Positions 15,255 through 24,473 of a DNA stretch of 64,000 bases are shown here, one piece after another. Numbering within the stretch: position 1 is the stretch's first letter; the number at the start of each line of letters is the position of its first letter. Position numbers and translations under genes: made by a program. Location of the stretch: the NCBI GenBank assembly GCA_963739985.1, contig CAVUCE010000001.1:310001-374000 (forward strand), given 5' to 3'. Source of the DNA: CAVUCE01 sp963739985 (GTDB taxonomy: Bacteria; Bacteroidota; Ignavibacteria; Ignavibacteriales; Ignavibacteriaceae). The notes beneath the pieces are model-generated. The model did no database searches. It saw only the letters and a list, made by a program, of their open reading frames with translations, and was not told where the DNA came from.

Positions 15255-17102
15255 ATGATAAAAGAGAAAGAAATTCAGAACGTTGCGGAAGTAACAGTTC
15301 GATTTGCCGGTGATTCAGGGGATGGTATGCAGTTGACCGGTAGTCAATTTAGTGATACAACTGCATTAGTAGGAAATGATCTTAGCACTTTACCTGATTA
15401 TCCTGCTGAAATTAGAGCTCCTATCGGAACAGTATACGGAGTTAGCGGTTTCCAATTACATTTTGGAAGCACTGATGTTCACACACCTGGTGATAGCCCG
15501 GATGTTCTAGTTGCTATGAATCCAGCAGCTTTAAAAAAGAACTTGCCGGAATTAAAACATGACGCAATAATTATACTAAATACTGATTCATTCGATTCTA
15601 AAAATTTAGCATTAGCTAAGTATGATCACAATCCTTTAGAGAACGGAGATCTAAAAGGTTACCAGGTTTTTCCTGTTCCAATCGGATCTTTAACTTCAAA
15701 AGCATTGGAAGGATGTTCGTTAACTCAAAAAGAAATTGGCCGTTGTAAAAACTTTTTTGCATTAGGTATTATGTATTGGCTTTACAATCGTCCATTGGAT
15801 CAGACCGTTTCCTGGATTAAAAATAAGTTTAAAAATAAACCCGAGTTTATCGAAGCAAATGAAAAAGCTCTCAAAGCCGGATTTAATTTTGGTGAGATGA
15901 CGGAAATATTTACTACTAGATATACTGTTGAACCTGCAAAACTACCAGCCGGAACTTACAGAAGCATATCCGGAAATGAAGCTACAGCTCTTGGATTATT
16001 AGCTGCATCTGTTAAAAGTAAATTACCTCTCTTCTTAGGATCATATCCTATTACACCTGCTTCAGAAATTTTACAATATTTAAGTAATTACAAGTCTTTT
16101 GGTGTTAAAACTCTACAGGCAGAAGATGAGATTGCCGGAATTACATCAGCAATAGGAGCTTCCTTCGCTGGTAATCTTGCAATCACAACAACAAGCGGAC
16201 CCGGTTTAGCATTGAAGACCGAAGCTCTTGGTTTAGCAATCATAACGGAATTACCCCTGGTTATTGTTGATGTTCAAAGAGGCGGACCAAGTACGGGCTT
16301 ACCAACAAAAACAGAACAAGCTGATCTTCTTCAAGCAGTTTATGGAAGAAACGGTGAGGCACCTTTAGCTGTATTAGCAGCTTCAACTCCAAGCGATTGT
16401 TTTTACATGGCTATTGAAGCTTGTAAACTATCATTAAAATATATGACTCCGGTTATTCTTTTAACTGACGGATATCTTGCCAATGGTACAGAACCATGGA
16501 AAGTTCCTCACACAAATGAATTACCAAGTATTGAAGTAAAACAAAGGACAGAAAAAGAAGGATTTGCTCCTTATTTGAGAGATGAAAATCTTTCAAGACC
16601 TTGGGTAAAACCCGGAACTCCCGGATTAGAACATAGAATCGGTGGATTAGAAAAAGCCAATATAACAGGTAACGTTAGTTATGATCCGGATAATCACCAC
16701 AACATGATTACATTAAGAGCTCAAAAAGTACAGAATATGACAAACGATATTCCTGAGCTAAAAGTTGATGGAGAATCTGAAGGAGACTTACTTGTTCTAG
16801 GTTGGGGAGGAACTTATGGCGCAATTACTGAAGCTGTCATCAGAGCTAGAAAACAAGGTTATAAAGTTTCACAAGCTCACTTGAAATATATTAATCCAAT
16901 GCCGAAAAATACTGAACAAGTTTTAAGAAGTTTCAAAAAAGTTCTAATTCCTGAAATCAATTTAGGTCAACTTAGTAAAATTATTAGAAGCGAATACTTA
17001 ATCCCGGTAGTACAATTCAATGTTGTAAGAGGTTTACCATTTAGAGTATCCGACATTGAAAGTAAGATAATCGAAACACTTGGAGGTGAGAATAATGGCT
17101 GA
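15255..17102 (+). CDS. korA: 2-oxoacid:acceptor oxidoreductase, fused gamma-alpha subunit (KorA type), copy 1
   Basis: 615 residues. The N-terminal gamma domain begins VRFAGDSGDGMQLTGSQF and runs to about 195; the alpha domain follows from GTYRSISGNEATALG with SYPITPASEIL, QAEDEIAGITSAIGASFAG and TTTSGPGLALKTEALGLA. This architecture is that of 2-oxoglutarate:ferredoxin oxidoreductase, which links 2-oxoglutarate and succinyl-CoA with ferredoxin in the oxidative or reductive TCA cycle; the exact 2-oxoacid is not proven. korB starts within its last codons. A paralogous pair lies 15.6 kb downstream. Confidence 0.92.
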   Translation: MIKEKEIQNVAEVTVRFAGDSGDGMQLTGSQFSDTTALVGNDLSTLPDYPAEIRAPIGTVYGVSGFQLHFGSTDVHTPGDSPDVLVAMNPAALKKNLPELKHDAIIILNTDSFDSKNLALAKYDHNPLENGDLKGYQVFPVPIGSLTSKALEGCSLTQKEIGRCKNFFALGIMYWLYNRPLDQTVSWIKNKFKNKPEFIEANEKALKAGFNFGEMTEIFTTRYTVEPAKLPAGTYRSISGNEATALGLLAASVKSKLPLFLGSYPITPASEILQYLSNYKSFGVKTLQAEDEIAGITSAIGASFAGNLAITTTSGPGLALKTEALGLAIITELPLVIVDVQRGGPSTGLPTKTEQADLLQAVYGRNGEAPLAVLAASTPSDCFYMAIEACKLSLKYMTPVILLTDGYLANGTEPWKVPHTNELPSIEVKQRTEKEGFAPYLRDENLSRPWVKPGTPGLEHRIGGLEKANITGNVSYDPDNHHNMITLRAQKVQNMTNDIPELKVDGESEGDLLVLGWGGTYGAITEAVIRARKQGYKVSQAHLKYINPMPKNTEQVLRSFKKVLIPEINLGQLSKIIRSEYLIPVVQFNVVRGLPFRVSDIESKIIETLGGENNG

Positions 17103-18132
17103 TAACATTGAAGTTAAAGAGATAAAACTAAAAGCAAAAGATTTTGCGACGGATCAAGATGTAAGATGGTGCCCGGGTTGTGGAGATTATTCGATTCTCG
17201 CTCAAGTTCAAAGATCATTCCCGGATATGATTGGAATTCCTAAAGAAAACATTGTTTGGATTTCAGGAATCGGTTGTTCATCAAGATTTCCATACTACAT
17301 GGATACTTACGGATTTCATACAATTCACGGTAGAGCCCCTGCAATTGCAACCGGTGTTAAAGTTGCCAATCCCGACTTATCTGTTTGGGTTGCAACAGGT
17401 GATGGTGATTTATTAAGTATCGGCGGAAATCATTTCATCCATGCTTGCAGAAAAAATATAGATTTGAAGATATTGTTATTTAATAATAGAATTTACGGAT
17501 TAACCAAAGGACAATATTCTCCGACTTCCGAGCAAGGTAAAAAAACAAAGACAACACCATACGGAAGCATTGATTATCCTTTTAATCCGGTTGCACTAGC
17601 TCTTGGTGCAGATGCAACTTTTGTAGCACGAGCGATTGATAGAGACCCTAAACATCTTCAAGCGATGATTAAAAGGGCAGCGGATCATAAAGGAACTGCT
17701 TTTATCGAAATTTTCCAAAACTGTGTTATTTTTAACGATGGAGCTTTTGATAAGTTAACCGATAAAAAAACTAAAGATGATTTCGTTCTTACTCTTGAAC
17801 ATGGCAAACCAATGATATTCGGCGTAAATAAAGATAAAGGTATCGTGTTTGACGGATACAAACCTAGCGTTGTTGAAATTGGTCCTGGTAAAGCAAGAAT
17901 TGATGACGTTGTTGTTCATGATGAAAATTCCGATAGTCCAATGTTGGCTACTATGTTAGCTCACATGACTGATGATCCTGATCTTCCGACTCCGGTTGGC
18001 GTTTTCAGACAGATTACAAAACCAACATATGATGAAGGCGTTGTAAATCAAATCGAAAATGTTAAAAAATTAAAAGGAGAAGGCGAATTGGAAAAAGTAT
18101 TGTTCAACGGCAATACATGGGAAGTCAACTAA
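17095..18132 (+). CDS. korB: 2-oxoacid:ferredoxin oxidoreductase, beta subunit (KorB type), copy 1
   Basis: 345 residues. Binds thiamine diphosphate and an iron-sulfur cluster: WCPGCGDYSI near residue 26, GIGCSSRFPYYM, the TPP motif GDGDLLSIGGNHF, and FNNRIYGLTKGQYSPTS. The ATG at 17095 follows GGAGGTGAG and overlaps the korA stop by 8 bases. No separate small ferredoxin-type delta subunit is encoded nearby, consistent with the two-subunit form. A strong terminator follows. Confidence 0.93.
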   Translation: MADNIEVKEIKLKAKDFATDQDVRWCPGCGDYSILAQVQRSFPDMIGIPKENIVWISGIGCSSRFPYYMDTYGFHTIHGRAPAIATGVKVANPDLSVWVATGDGDLLSIGGNHFIHACRKNIDLKILLFNNRIYGLTKGQYSPTSEQGKKTKTTPYGSIDYPFNPVALALGADATFVARAIDRDPKHLQAMIKRAADHKGTAFIEIFQNCVIFNDGAFDKLTDKKTKDDFVLTLEHGKPMIFGVNKDKGIVFDGYKPSVVEIGPGKARIDDVVVHDENSDSPMLATMLAHMTDDPDLPTPVGVFRQITKPTYDEGVVNQIENVKKLKGEGELEKVLFNGNTWEVN

Positions 18133-18154
18133 ATCTTCTCAAATAATTTCTTAT

Positions 18155-18189
18155 AAAAAAGGATCCAATTATGGATCCTTTTTCTTTTT
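18155..18189 (+). terminator. Rho-independent terminator of kor operon 1
   Basis: AAAAAAGGATCC-AATTAT-GGATCCTTTTT: perfect stem of about 11 pairs with a 6-base loop and T tail, 25 bases after korB. Confidence 0.92.
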
Positions 18190-18434
18190 AAATACTTATT
18201 CTTATAATAAAATGTCCTTTGTGATATAAAGCATAATTAGAAATTCCCCACATTGTTATGTAGTTGTGTCTGTAACACTCTGAATTTACCTTCTATTAAA
18301 ACTAAATAAACTCAATTCAACCTATCGATGTTTCATTTACAACTTGAATTATTCTAATGAAATATAACTGTGAAAAACTAATCGTTAATAAGTGTTAAAA
18401 ATTAAAAGCAGATTTTTTATCAAAAAAATATAAA
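18190..18434. other. Intergenic region upstream of the surface-protein cluster
   Basis: 245 AT-rich bases with no open frame and no clear hairpin. It should contain the promoter of the cluster starting at 18435; I find no convincing TTTG-N19-TAnnTTTG match. Confidence 0.4.
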
Positions 18435-21400
18435 ATGATGAGAAAATACTTAACACATCTCATACTGGTTTTATTATTTTTTACACAATCTAATATTATC
18501 TGCCAACCGAGCTGGAACGGAATATTAAATATAAATCCTTATCCGTCTCCATATATAAGCGATTGGCAGAACAATCCTTCTTCGCTTGGATCATTAACCA
18601 TAATGCGAAATGGAACAAGTACAGAACAAGTCCGAATAACCGTATCGGTAAACTTAGATGGAGTTGGTGAAGTATTTTACGGAACAAGTAATCCTATCGA
18701 TATTCCATCTAATCCTTCTTACGTAGTTGATAATACAAAAATTACCAGCATTGCCAACCCATCTTATCCAAACTCAGACTTGAAAAATAAAACTATACAA
18801 AGTGGGCGTTTGCCTGAAGGACATTATAATCTTTGTATAAATGTAATCAACAATGATAATATACCCTTAATATCAAATATTTGTTCAGATTTCACAATTA
18901 TCTATCCCGAACCGCCACATTTATTTTACCCAAATGATGGAGATTCATTATTTATAACTAATAAATATCCAACTTTTCAATGGACACCTGTTATAACACC
19001 GCCTGGATATCAAATTTATTATAATATAAAAATTGCAGAAATTCTTCCCGGACAAACTCCGCTACAAGCTTTAAGTTCAAATGTGCTGCAATTCTCCAAA
19101 GAGAACATAAGCACTGTTTCACTGATTTATCCGATTAGCGCATTACCACTTGATACAGGGAAAACATATGCGTGGCAAATCCAGGCGCTGGATCAAAATG
19201 GATTTCCGCCAACCCAAAATAACGGAAGTAGTGAAATATTTACTTTTAATTATGAAAAGAATAATAAAGGCTCGGGAACTAAATTCCTCTCCGGAAACCT
19301 TCCGGTAAAATTTGATTGTGGGTGTAATGCACCATCTCCAAAATCTGAAGATGTGAAAACGGGATTTACATTAAAACCAGGGACAAAATTAAAGATCGGT
19401 AACTATGATTTAACTATTTCAGATATATCTAAACAGCCGGGCAGCGGGGGTAAATTTAGCGGAACTGGATCAATTCCTTTTCCGCTAATAAATTCAGGTT
19501 TAATTCCATTAAAAGTTAAATTTGATGACATTCAAATAAATGAATTTAATGAAATTATTAGCGGTGCTGTATTTTCAGTAGTTAGTGAGAATGTTGATTT
19601 CCTTCCTCAAGTTCAGCAGCCAGAATTTAATACCGTTCCTCTTACAATTACTGATGTCCAAAATTTAAAACAATATTTTAATAAATACCCTGACCAACTA
19701 GCAAGTCAAGCTCAAAATATAAAAAACAACTCCGGATTTGATCTGCCCATTGGAATCGATAAGTTCATTGCGGGGAAAAAAGTAGTTATAGCTGTAACAG
19801 GAATGACCTTCACACCTAAAAATGCGGTTTTTGATGCTGCTGTAGAATTAGATTTACCTGATGCAACTCCAAATGCAATTGGTTTAGGTGCGAAAAATAT
19901 CTGCATAGATAAATATAATATATGTGGTCAAGGAACTCTATTTTTATCAAAAGATCTTAGCATCTCAATTGGAAACAGTCAGTTTACGCTAAAGGGTTTT
20001 GATAATACGAGCGCAACTCCGGATTCCGGCACTTATATAGTTTTTGATAACAAAGGTTTTAAGAACTTAAGGATTAATGCTGAATATAAATTTCCAACTT
20101 CTTTATTGACTGGTATTAATAATTCCGGACCTGTAAAAGCTGCAATTCTGGCTAACGCTAACTCTTGGACAGATTGGATCGGCTCAATTAAAATCGATCC
20201 ATTTAAAATTAATGGTATCTCTGATTTTACTTTTAATCCGGGAACCGGCTACTATGATCATTCCGATTTGATCAACCCTCAAAATATCCCATTAAAATAT
20301 ATCGGGTCTAAATCTTCTTTATGGCATGGATTCTTTTTACCTAAGTTAAAAATTACATTACCGAAATTTTTAAACAGCAATAACAACCCAATTGAAATTT
20401 CTGCAAATAATTTAGTAATCGATAATCAAGGTGTTTCTGTTGATGCTGTGGCAAAAAATATTCTTGCGATCGGTAACGGCAATTTATCGGGTTGGTATTA
20501 TTCTATCGACAGTCTATCAATTGAATTTATAAAAAATTCACTTTCCAACAGCGGCTTTGGTGGTAAAATAGTTTTACCAATAGCGGGAAGTAATCCTAAC
20601 AATACTAATTCTCAGCTAAATTATACATGCAATTTGAGTTTTGATAAAAAGAACGGAACCCAACTGCAATTCTTGGTGAATCCAAAGGATAATATTGATA
20701 TAGCAATGTGGAAAGCAAAATTGAGGATTAATAAATCCTCAAACATGATTGTTAATTTTGATCAAAATAATCAATATGCAAAACTCAGTTTAGATGGAGA
20801 ACTTGATTTAGTAAATGATAAACCAAAAATCGATTTTAAAGCAGTCTCTTTCCAGGGAATGGAATTACAAACTCAGAAACCTTATTTCAATATTAAAAGT
20901 TTTTCAGCCGGATTTGCAAGTCCACAAAAATTGGTGAGCGGATTTCCAATATCTATTGACACAATCCAACCCAAGATTCAAGGCAATGATGTTGGAATTT
21001 ATATAAAATCCGGAATTAACCTATGTGATAAAATAAAATCTTTGCCTAAAGCTGAATTAGGATTTACGATTTGGGGTAAGCTTGAACAAAATCCTTCCAC
21101 GAAGAGATTCACTGCAGCATACGATAAACTTGATTTGAACAATGTAAAGCTTGAGGGTGTTCTTGGACCGATTTCTGTAAAAGGGGAAATTGATTTTATT
21201 CACGACAACATACTGGGTGATGCAATCGGTGGTTCAATTGAAGCGGAAATGCTAAAAGGTTTCAAAATAAATGCAAATGTTTTATTTGGAAACAAATCAT
21301 TTAACTACTGGTATGTCGATGCACGAGTAAAAATTCCACCAACACCTTTAGCCCCACCGTTTGATATTTTCGGATTCGGAGGCGGCGCATATTATCATCT

Positions 21401-23780
21401 AACTCAAAAACCTACACCTAAAGCTAGTGATCTGTTAAAAGATCAGTCAGTAGCGGATCAATATAAACCTAATAAGAATTCAATTGGATTTAAGGCTACC
21501 GTAATACTTGGAACAGCTCCTGACGGTGAAGCAATTCAAGCTGAAGGCACAGTCTCAATTGAACTAAGTAGTGAATTAGCTGTTAAAAAAGTGCGATTTG
21601 ATGTTTCAGCTAGTATGATCACTCCTTTAATGCAAACTCAAAAGGCGCAAATTAAAGGCAAGGGTTTTATTGATATGGATTTCGCTAATGATATTTATCA
21701 TGCTGGATTTGCCATGCAGGTAAACGTAGCAAACGGAATTGTGCAAGGCGGCGGTAACATTGACATGTTAATCGATGCTCCACACAAGGATTGGCATTTG
21801 TTTATTGGTAATCCGGCTCCAGATCAAAGAATATCCTTAACAATTTTAAAATCATTGAATACAAACGCATATTTCATGATAGGAAATAATATTCCGGGAA
21901 TTCCGCCTCCTGATATTCCATCCGATATACATCTGGATAAAAGTTATAACCAAAATAGAGTGCCGCCTTTACAAAACGCAAATGGTATTGCTTTTGGAGC
22001 ATCGTTAAGTCTGAAGCAAAGATTTGATTTTTTAATTTTCTACGCAAAACTCGAAGCCGGCTTAGGTTTTGATATTTCTCTTCAAAAACTGACTCAGGGC
22101 TGCAAAGGTAGTTCAACTCTTCCGGGAATTAATGGTTGGTATGCCCAAGGGCAGATATATGCATACGGCGCCTTTGATGCTGGAATTCATGTTGATCTTT
22201 GGTTTTACGATGGAGATATTTCAGCAGTATCACTTCAGTTAGCAACGGTTTTTCAATTGGCAGGTCCAAATCCTACATGGTTTAAGGGATGGGTTTATGG
22301 ACATTATTCGGTTTTGAATGGAATTATTAGCGGACAAATGAGTTTTAAAGTTGCATATCAGCCAAACGGCAAATGCGAACCGGTCTATTCAACACCTTTC
22401 GGTAATTTACCATTGATTACTCAAATTAAACCGGATGGAGAAAAAGATGTTCCTATTTTTGCCAACTCAGAAACAGCATTTACTTTTCCTATAGGAAAGA
22501 AAATACTCTTTGACTCACCTGATGATAATGGTCATATAATAACACACAACTTCAAACTGAAAATAACTCATTATGATATATTTAAAGGAAACCAAAAAGT
22601 ATATGGAATAAACCAAAAAGGAAATGTAAATACAGAAGATGACCCCGAACTTGCAACTTATTATCCGGATGTTGCTTTCGATCCTCAAACAAAATATAAA
22701 ATTGTCGTTTCTGTAAAAGTCCAGGAATGGAATAAAAAAGAAGATAAATACGAAGATGTTGTTATAAACGGCAAAGTAGCTGAGGAAACAAAATCAGCCG
22801 AGTTCGTTACCGGTGATTGCCTAGAAACTTTGGATAAACCCGGCGTAGTATCATCATCATATCCATTTGAGCGCCAAAGATTTTTCTTACAAAATGAAAA
22901 TAATCGTCGAGGTTTTATTCTTCTGAGCAAATCAATCCCGTGTTTATTATATGATTCTAAGTACGACATAAAAGCAATATTCGTTAGCTTTGTGAGCGGA
23001 AAGGGAATAGAAACACATGAAGAAAATGTTTTATTAAATGGTAAATATCTTGAATTTAATATTCCTCAAATACCTAACGAAACTATTACTCAAATTAAGA
23101 TAATAAAACGGCCAAAATTAATTCCTAAAAAATCATTTAATAATGCTGCAAGAAAAAGTACTGTAACTACTAACAGATACTACAAAGCAATAATAGAAAA
23201 TAAAAACGGATATAGACAACTATATGCTTCTTCATTAAATGTTAGACATTTAGAGATTAAGGATATTAGTTTATCCGCTCAAGATGTTTTGTTGTACTCA
23301 TATTTTTTTAGAACAAGTAAGTTCAATACACTCAAAGAGAAACTAAGTTCTACTTCGGTTAGTTCAAATGCTACCGGATCCGGTTCTCCCTATAGTTCAT
23401 ATACAGCGAAATACAAAGCGGCGGAAACTTTTGATACTTACGATGCTCTAGGCAAAGTTATAAAAGGTGCACCTGATCGTTATGTAAGACCTCTTTTGGA
23501 TGTAAGAGAAGATTATAGAAATGATCCATGGTACAAGAATTTTCTTATACCACTTTATAAAAATGCTGAGAAAGCTTATGGCGAAGTTTTACCGAAACGT
23601 ACTTTTTACGAATGCACAATGTATGGATGGTATCCGCCAACGGGAATAGTGAGATTAACAAACTTTGCTCCGAAATTGTCTGATTCTGAAATAAGTGCAG
23701 TTCTCAACTCTGATGTTATCCGTAAATCATTTTCTAAGCAAAACCTAAAAGTCAACACATCATTATACAATAACAATTGA
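18435..23780 (+). CDS. Giant secreted beta-rich surface protein (1781 residues)
   Basis: Signal peptide in residues 1-24 (HLILVLLFFTQSNIICQ). Residues about 30-155 are an unassigned beta domain; 155-285 look like an Ig/FN3-type domain (PHLFYPNDGDSLF ... TYAWQIQALDQNG). The central 300-1300 region is a long series of alternating polar/hydrophobic strands, with a glycine-rich point FGFGGGAYYHL near 980. Near 1330-1370 it turns to LPLITQIKPDGEKDVPIF and another Ig-like stretch. The C terminus lacks a recognisable T9SS sorting domain. It resembles very large Ignavibacteria/Bacteroidota proteins sometimes labelled TANFOR; that is from memory. First gene of a five-gene secreted cluster followed by a two-component system. 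Function unknown; adhesion or a surface layer are possible. Confidence 0.75.
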   Translation: MMRKYLTHLILVLLFFTQSNIICQPSWNGILNINPYPSPYISDWQNNPSSLGSLTIMRNGTSTEQVRITVSVNLDGVGEVFYGTSNPIDIPSNPSYVVDNTKITSIANPSYPNSDLKNKTIQSGRLPEGHYNLCINVINNDNIPLISNICSDFTIIYPEPPHLFYPNDGDSLFITNKYPTFQWTPVITPPGYQIYYNIKIAEILPGQTPLQALSSNVLQFSKENISTVSLIYPISALPLDTGKTYAWQIQALDQNGFPPTQNNGSSEIFTFNYEKNNKGSGTKFLSGNLPVKFDCGCNAPSPKSEDVKTGFTLKPGTKLKIGNYDLTISDISKQPGSGGKFSGTGSIPFPLINSGLIPLKVKFDDIQINEFNEIISGAVFSVVSENVDFLPQVQQPEFNTVPLTITDVQNLKQYFNKYPDQLASQAQNIKNNSGFDLPIGIDKFIAGKKVVIAVTGMTFTPKNAVFDAAVELDLPDATPNAIGLGAKNICIDKYNICGQGTLFLSKDLSISIGNSQFTLKGFDNTSATPDSGTYIVFDNKGFKNLRINAEYKFPTSLLTGINNSGPVKAAILANANSWTDWIGSIKIDPFKINGISDFTFNPGTGYYDHSDLINPQNIPLKYIGSKSSLWHGFFLPKLKITLPKFLNSNNNPIEISANNLVIDNQGVSVDAVAKNILAIGNGNLSGWYYSIDSLSIEFIKNSLSNSGFGGKIVLPIAGSNPNNTNSQLNYTCNLSFDKKNGTQLQFLVNPKDNIDIAMWKAKLRINKSSNMIVNFDQNNQYAKLSLDGELDLVNDKPKIDFKAVSFQGMELQTQKPYFNIKSFSAGFASPQKLVSGFPISIDTIQPKIQGNDVGIYIKSGINLCDKIKSLPKAELGFTIWGKLEQNPSTKRFTAAYDKLDLNNVKLEGVLGPISVKGEIDFIHDNILGDAIGGSIEAEMLKGFKINANVLFGNKSFNYWYVDARVKIPPTPLAPPFDIFGFGGGAYYHLTQKPTPKASDLLKDQSVADQYKPNKNSIGFKATVILGTAPDGEAIQAEGTVSIELSSELAVKKVRFDVSASMITPLMQTQKAQIKGKGFIDMDFANDIYHAGFAMQVNVANGIVQGGGNIDMLIDAPHKDWHLFIGNPAPDQRISLTILKSLNTNAYFMIGNNIPGIPPPDIPSDIHLDKSYNQNRVPPLQNANGIAFGASLSLKQRFDFLIFYAKLEAGLGFDISLQKLTQGCKGSSTLPGINGWYAQGQIYAYGAFDAGIHVDLWFYDGDISAVSLQLATVFQLAGPNPTWFKGWVYGHYSVLNGIISGQMSFKVAYQPNGKCEPVYSTPFGNLPLITQIKPDGEKDVPIFANSETAFTFPIGKKILFDSPDDNGHIITHNFKLKITHYDIFKGNQKVYGINQKGNVNTEDDPELATYYPDVAFDPQTKYKIVVSVKVQEWNKKEDKYEDVVINGKVAEETKSAEFVTGDCLETLDKPGVVSSSYPFERQRFFLQNENNRRGFILLSKSIPCLLYDSKYDIKAIFVSFVSGKGIETHEENVLLNGKYLEFNIPQIPNETITQIKIIKRPKLIPKKSFNNAARKSTVTTNRYYKAIIENKNGYRQLYASSLNVRHLEIKDISLSAQDVLLYSYFFRTSKFNTLKEKLSSTSVSSNATGSGSPYSSYTAKYKAAETFDTYDALGKVIKGAPDRYVRPLLDVREDYRNDPWYKNFLIPLYKNAEKAYGEVLPKRTFYECTMYGWYPPTGIVRLTNFAPKLSDSEISAVLNSDVIRKSFSKQNLKVNTSLYNNN

Positions 23781-23786
23781 GTGTTT

Positions 23787-24467
23787 ATGAGAACTAAAAT
23801 GTTGCTAAAATATTATTTAATGCTTTTGTTTGTAACTGTATCAGCGCATTACATCAAATCACAAACCCGATATTCAAATTATACTACGGCTTATAAAGCT
23901 GTAAATAAATCGAACTATTCAAATCATAATAGCACTTCGGTTTTTAATAATTTATCATCAAACAGCTATTCTTATAACAGTTCAACTAATGCTAACAATC
24001 TAAAATTATATCAACCTCAAAACGAAGAAATTGGGATTTATTACGATGTATCATCTAGAGTATATTACGATCAAATGTTCATAATCTTAAATGTCTCTCA
24101 AAGTGAAATAAATTACCTCCTTAAATATTACGACTATGAAGACAGCTATAAAAAATGGGCAAGGGAAAAATCATTACATAAATTTGGAGTGGTTGCAATT
24201 AGTAATGAGTATAACCGTTTATTAAAGCTCATGAAAACATATAATCAATGGATGGCTGAAAATACCAGTGTGCAGGAAAGAAATGCCGCTCAGTATATAT
24301 TAGATCATATGGACTACATAGATATATCAAAATATGCACCGCTAGATTTAAGTATAGGTTTTAAATACAATCCTCCTAAAGCAATAGATAAAAATGGATT
24401 AATGATAGACTATGTATTCGGTAATATCTTAATATCAAATAAGAAAATATTTTCAATCAATAAGTAA
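23787..24467 (+). CDS. Secreted protein of unknown function, partner of the giant surface protein
   Basis: 226 residues from the ATG at 23787, six bases after the previous stop; a GTG at 23781 is also possible. Signal peptide MLLKYYLMLLFVTVSA, cleaved before about residue 27. The mature N terminus YSNYTTAYKAV resembles YSSYTAKYKAA near residue 1653 of the preceding giant protein. Then an Asn/Ser/Tyr-rich spacer and a more helical part (about 95-170) rich in Tyr, Lys and Glu. No known domain is recognised. Its placement suggests it acts with the giant protein. Confidence 0.65.
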   Translation: MRTKMLLKYYLMLLFVTVSAHYIKSQTRYSNYTTAYKAVNKSNYSNHNSTSVFNNLSSNSYSYNSSTNANNLKLYQPQNEEIGIYYDVSSRVYYDQMFIILNVSQSEINYLLKYYDYEDSYKKWAREKSLHKFGVVAISNEYNRLLKLMKTYNQWMAENTSVQERNAAQYILDHMDYIDISKYAPLDLSIGFKYNPPKAIDKNGLMIDYVFGNILISNKKIFSINK

Positions 24468-24473
24468 AGATTA

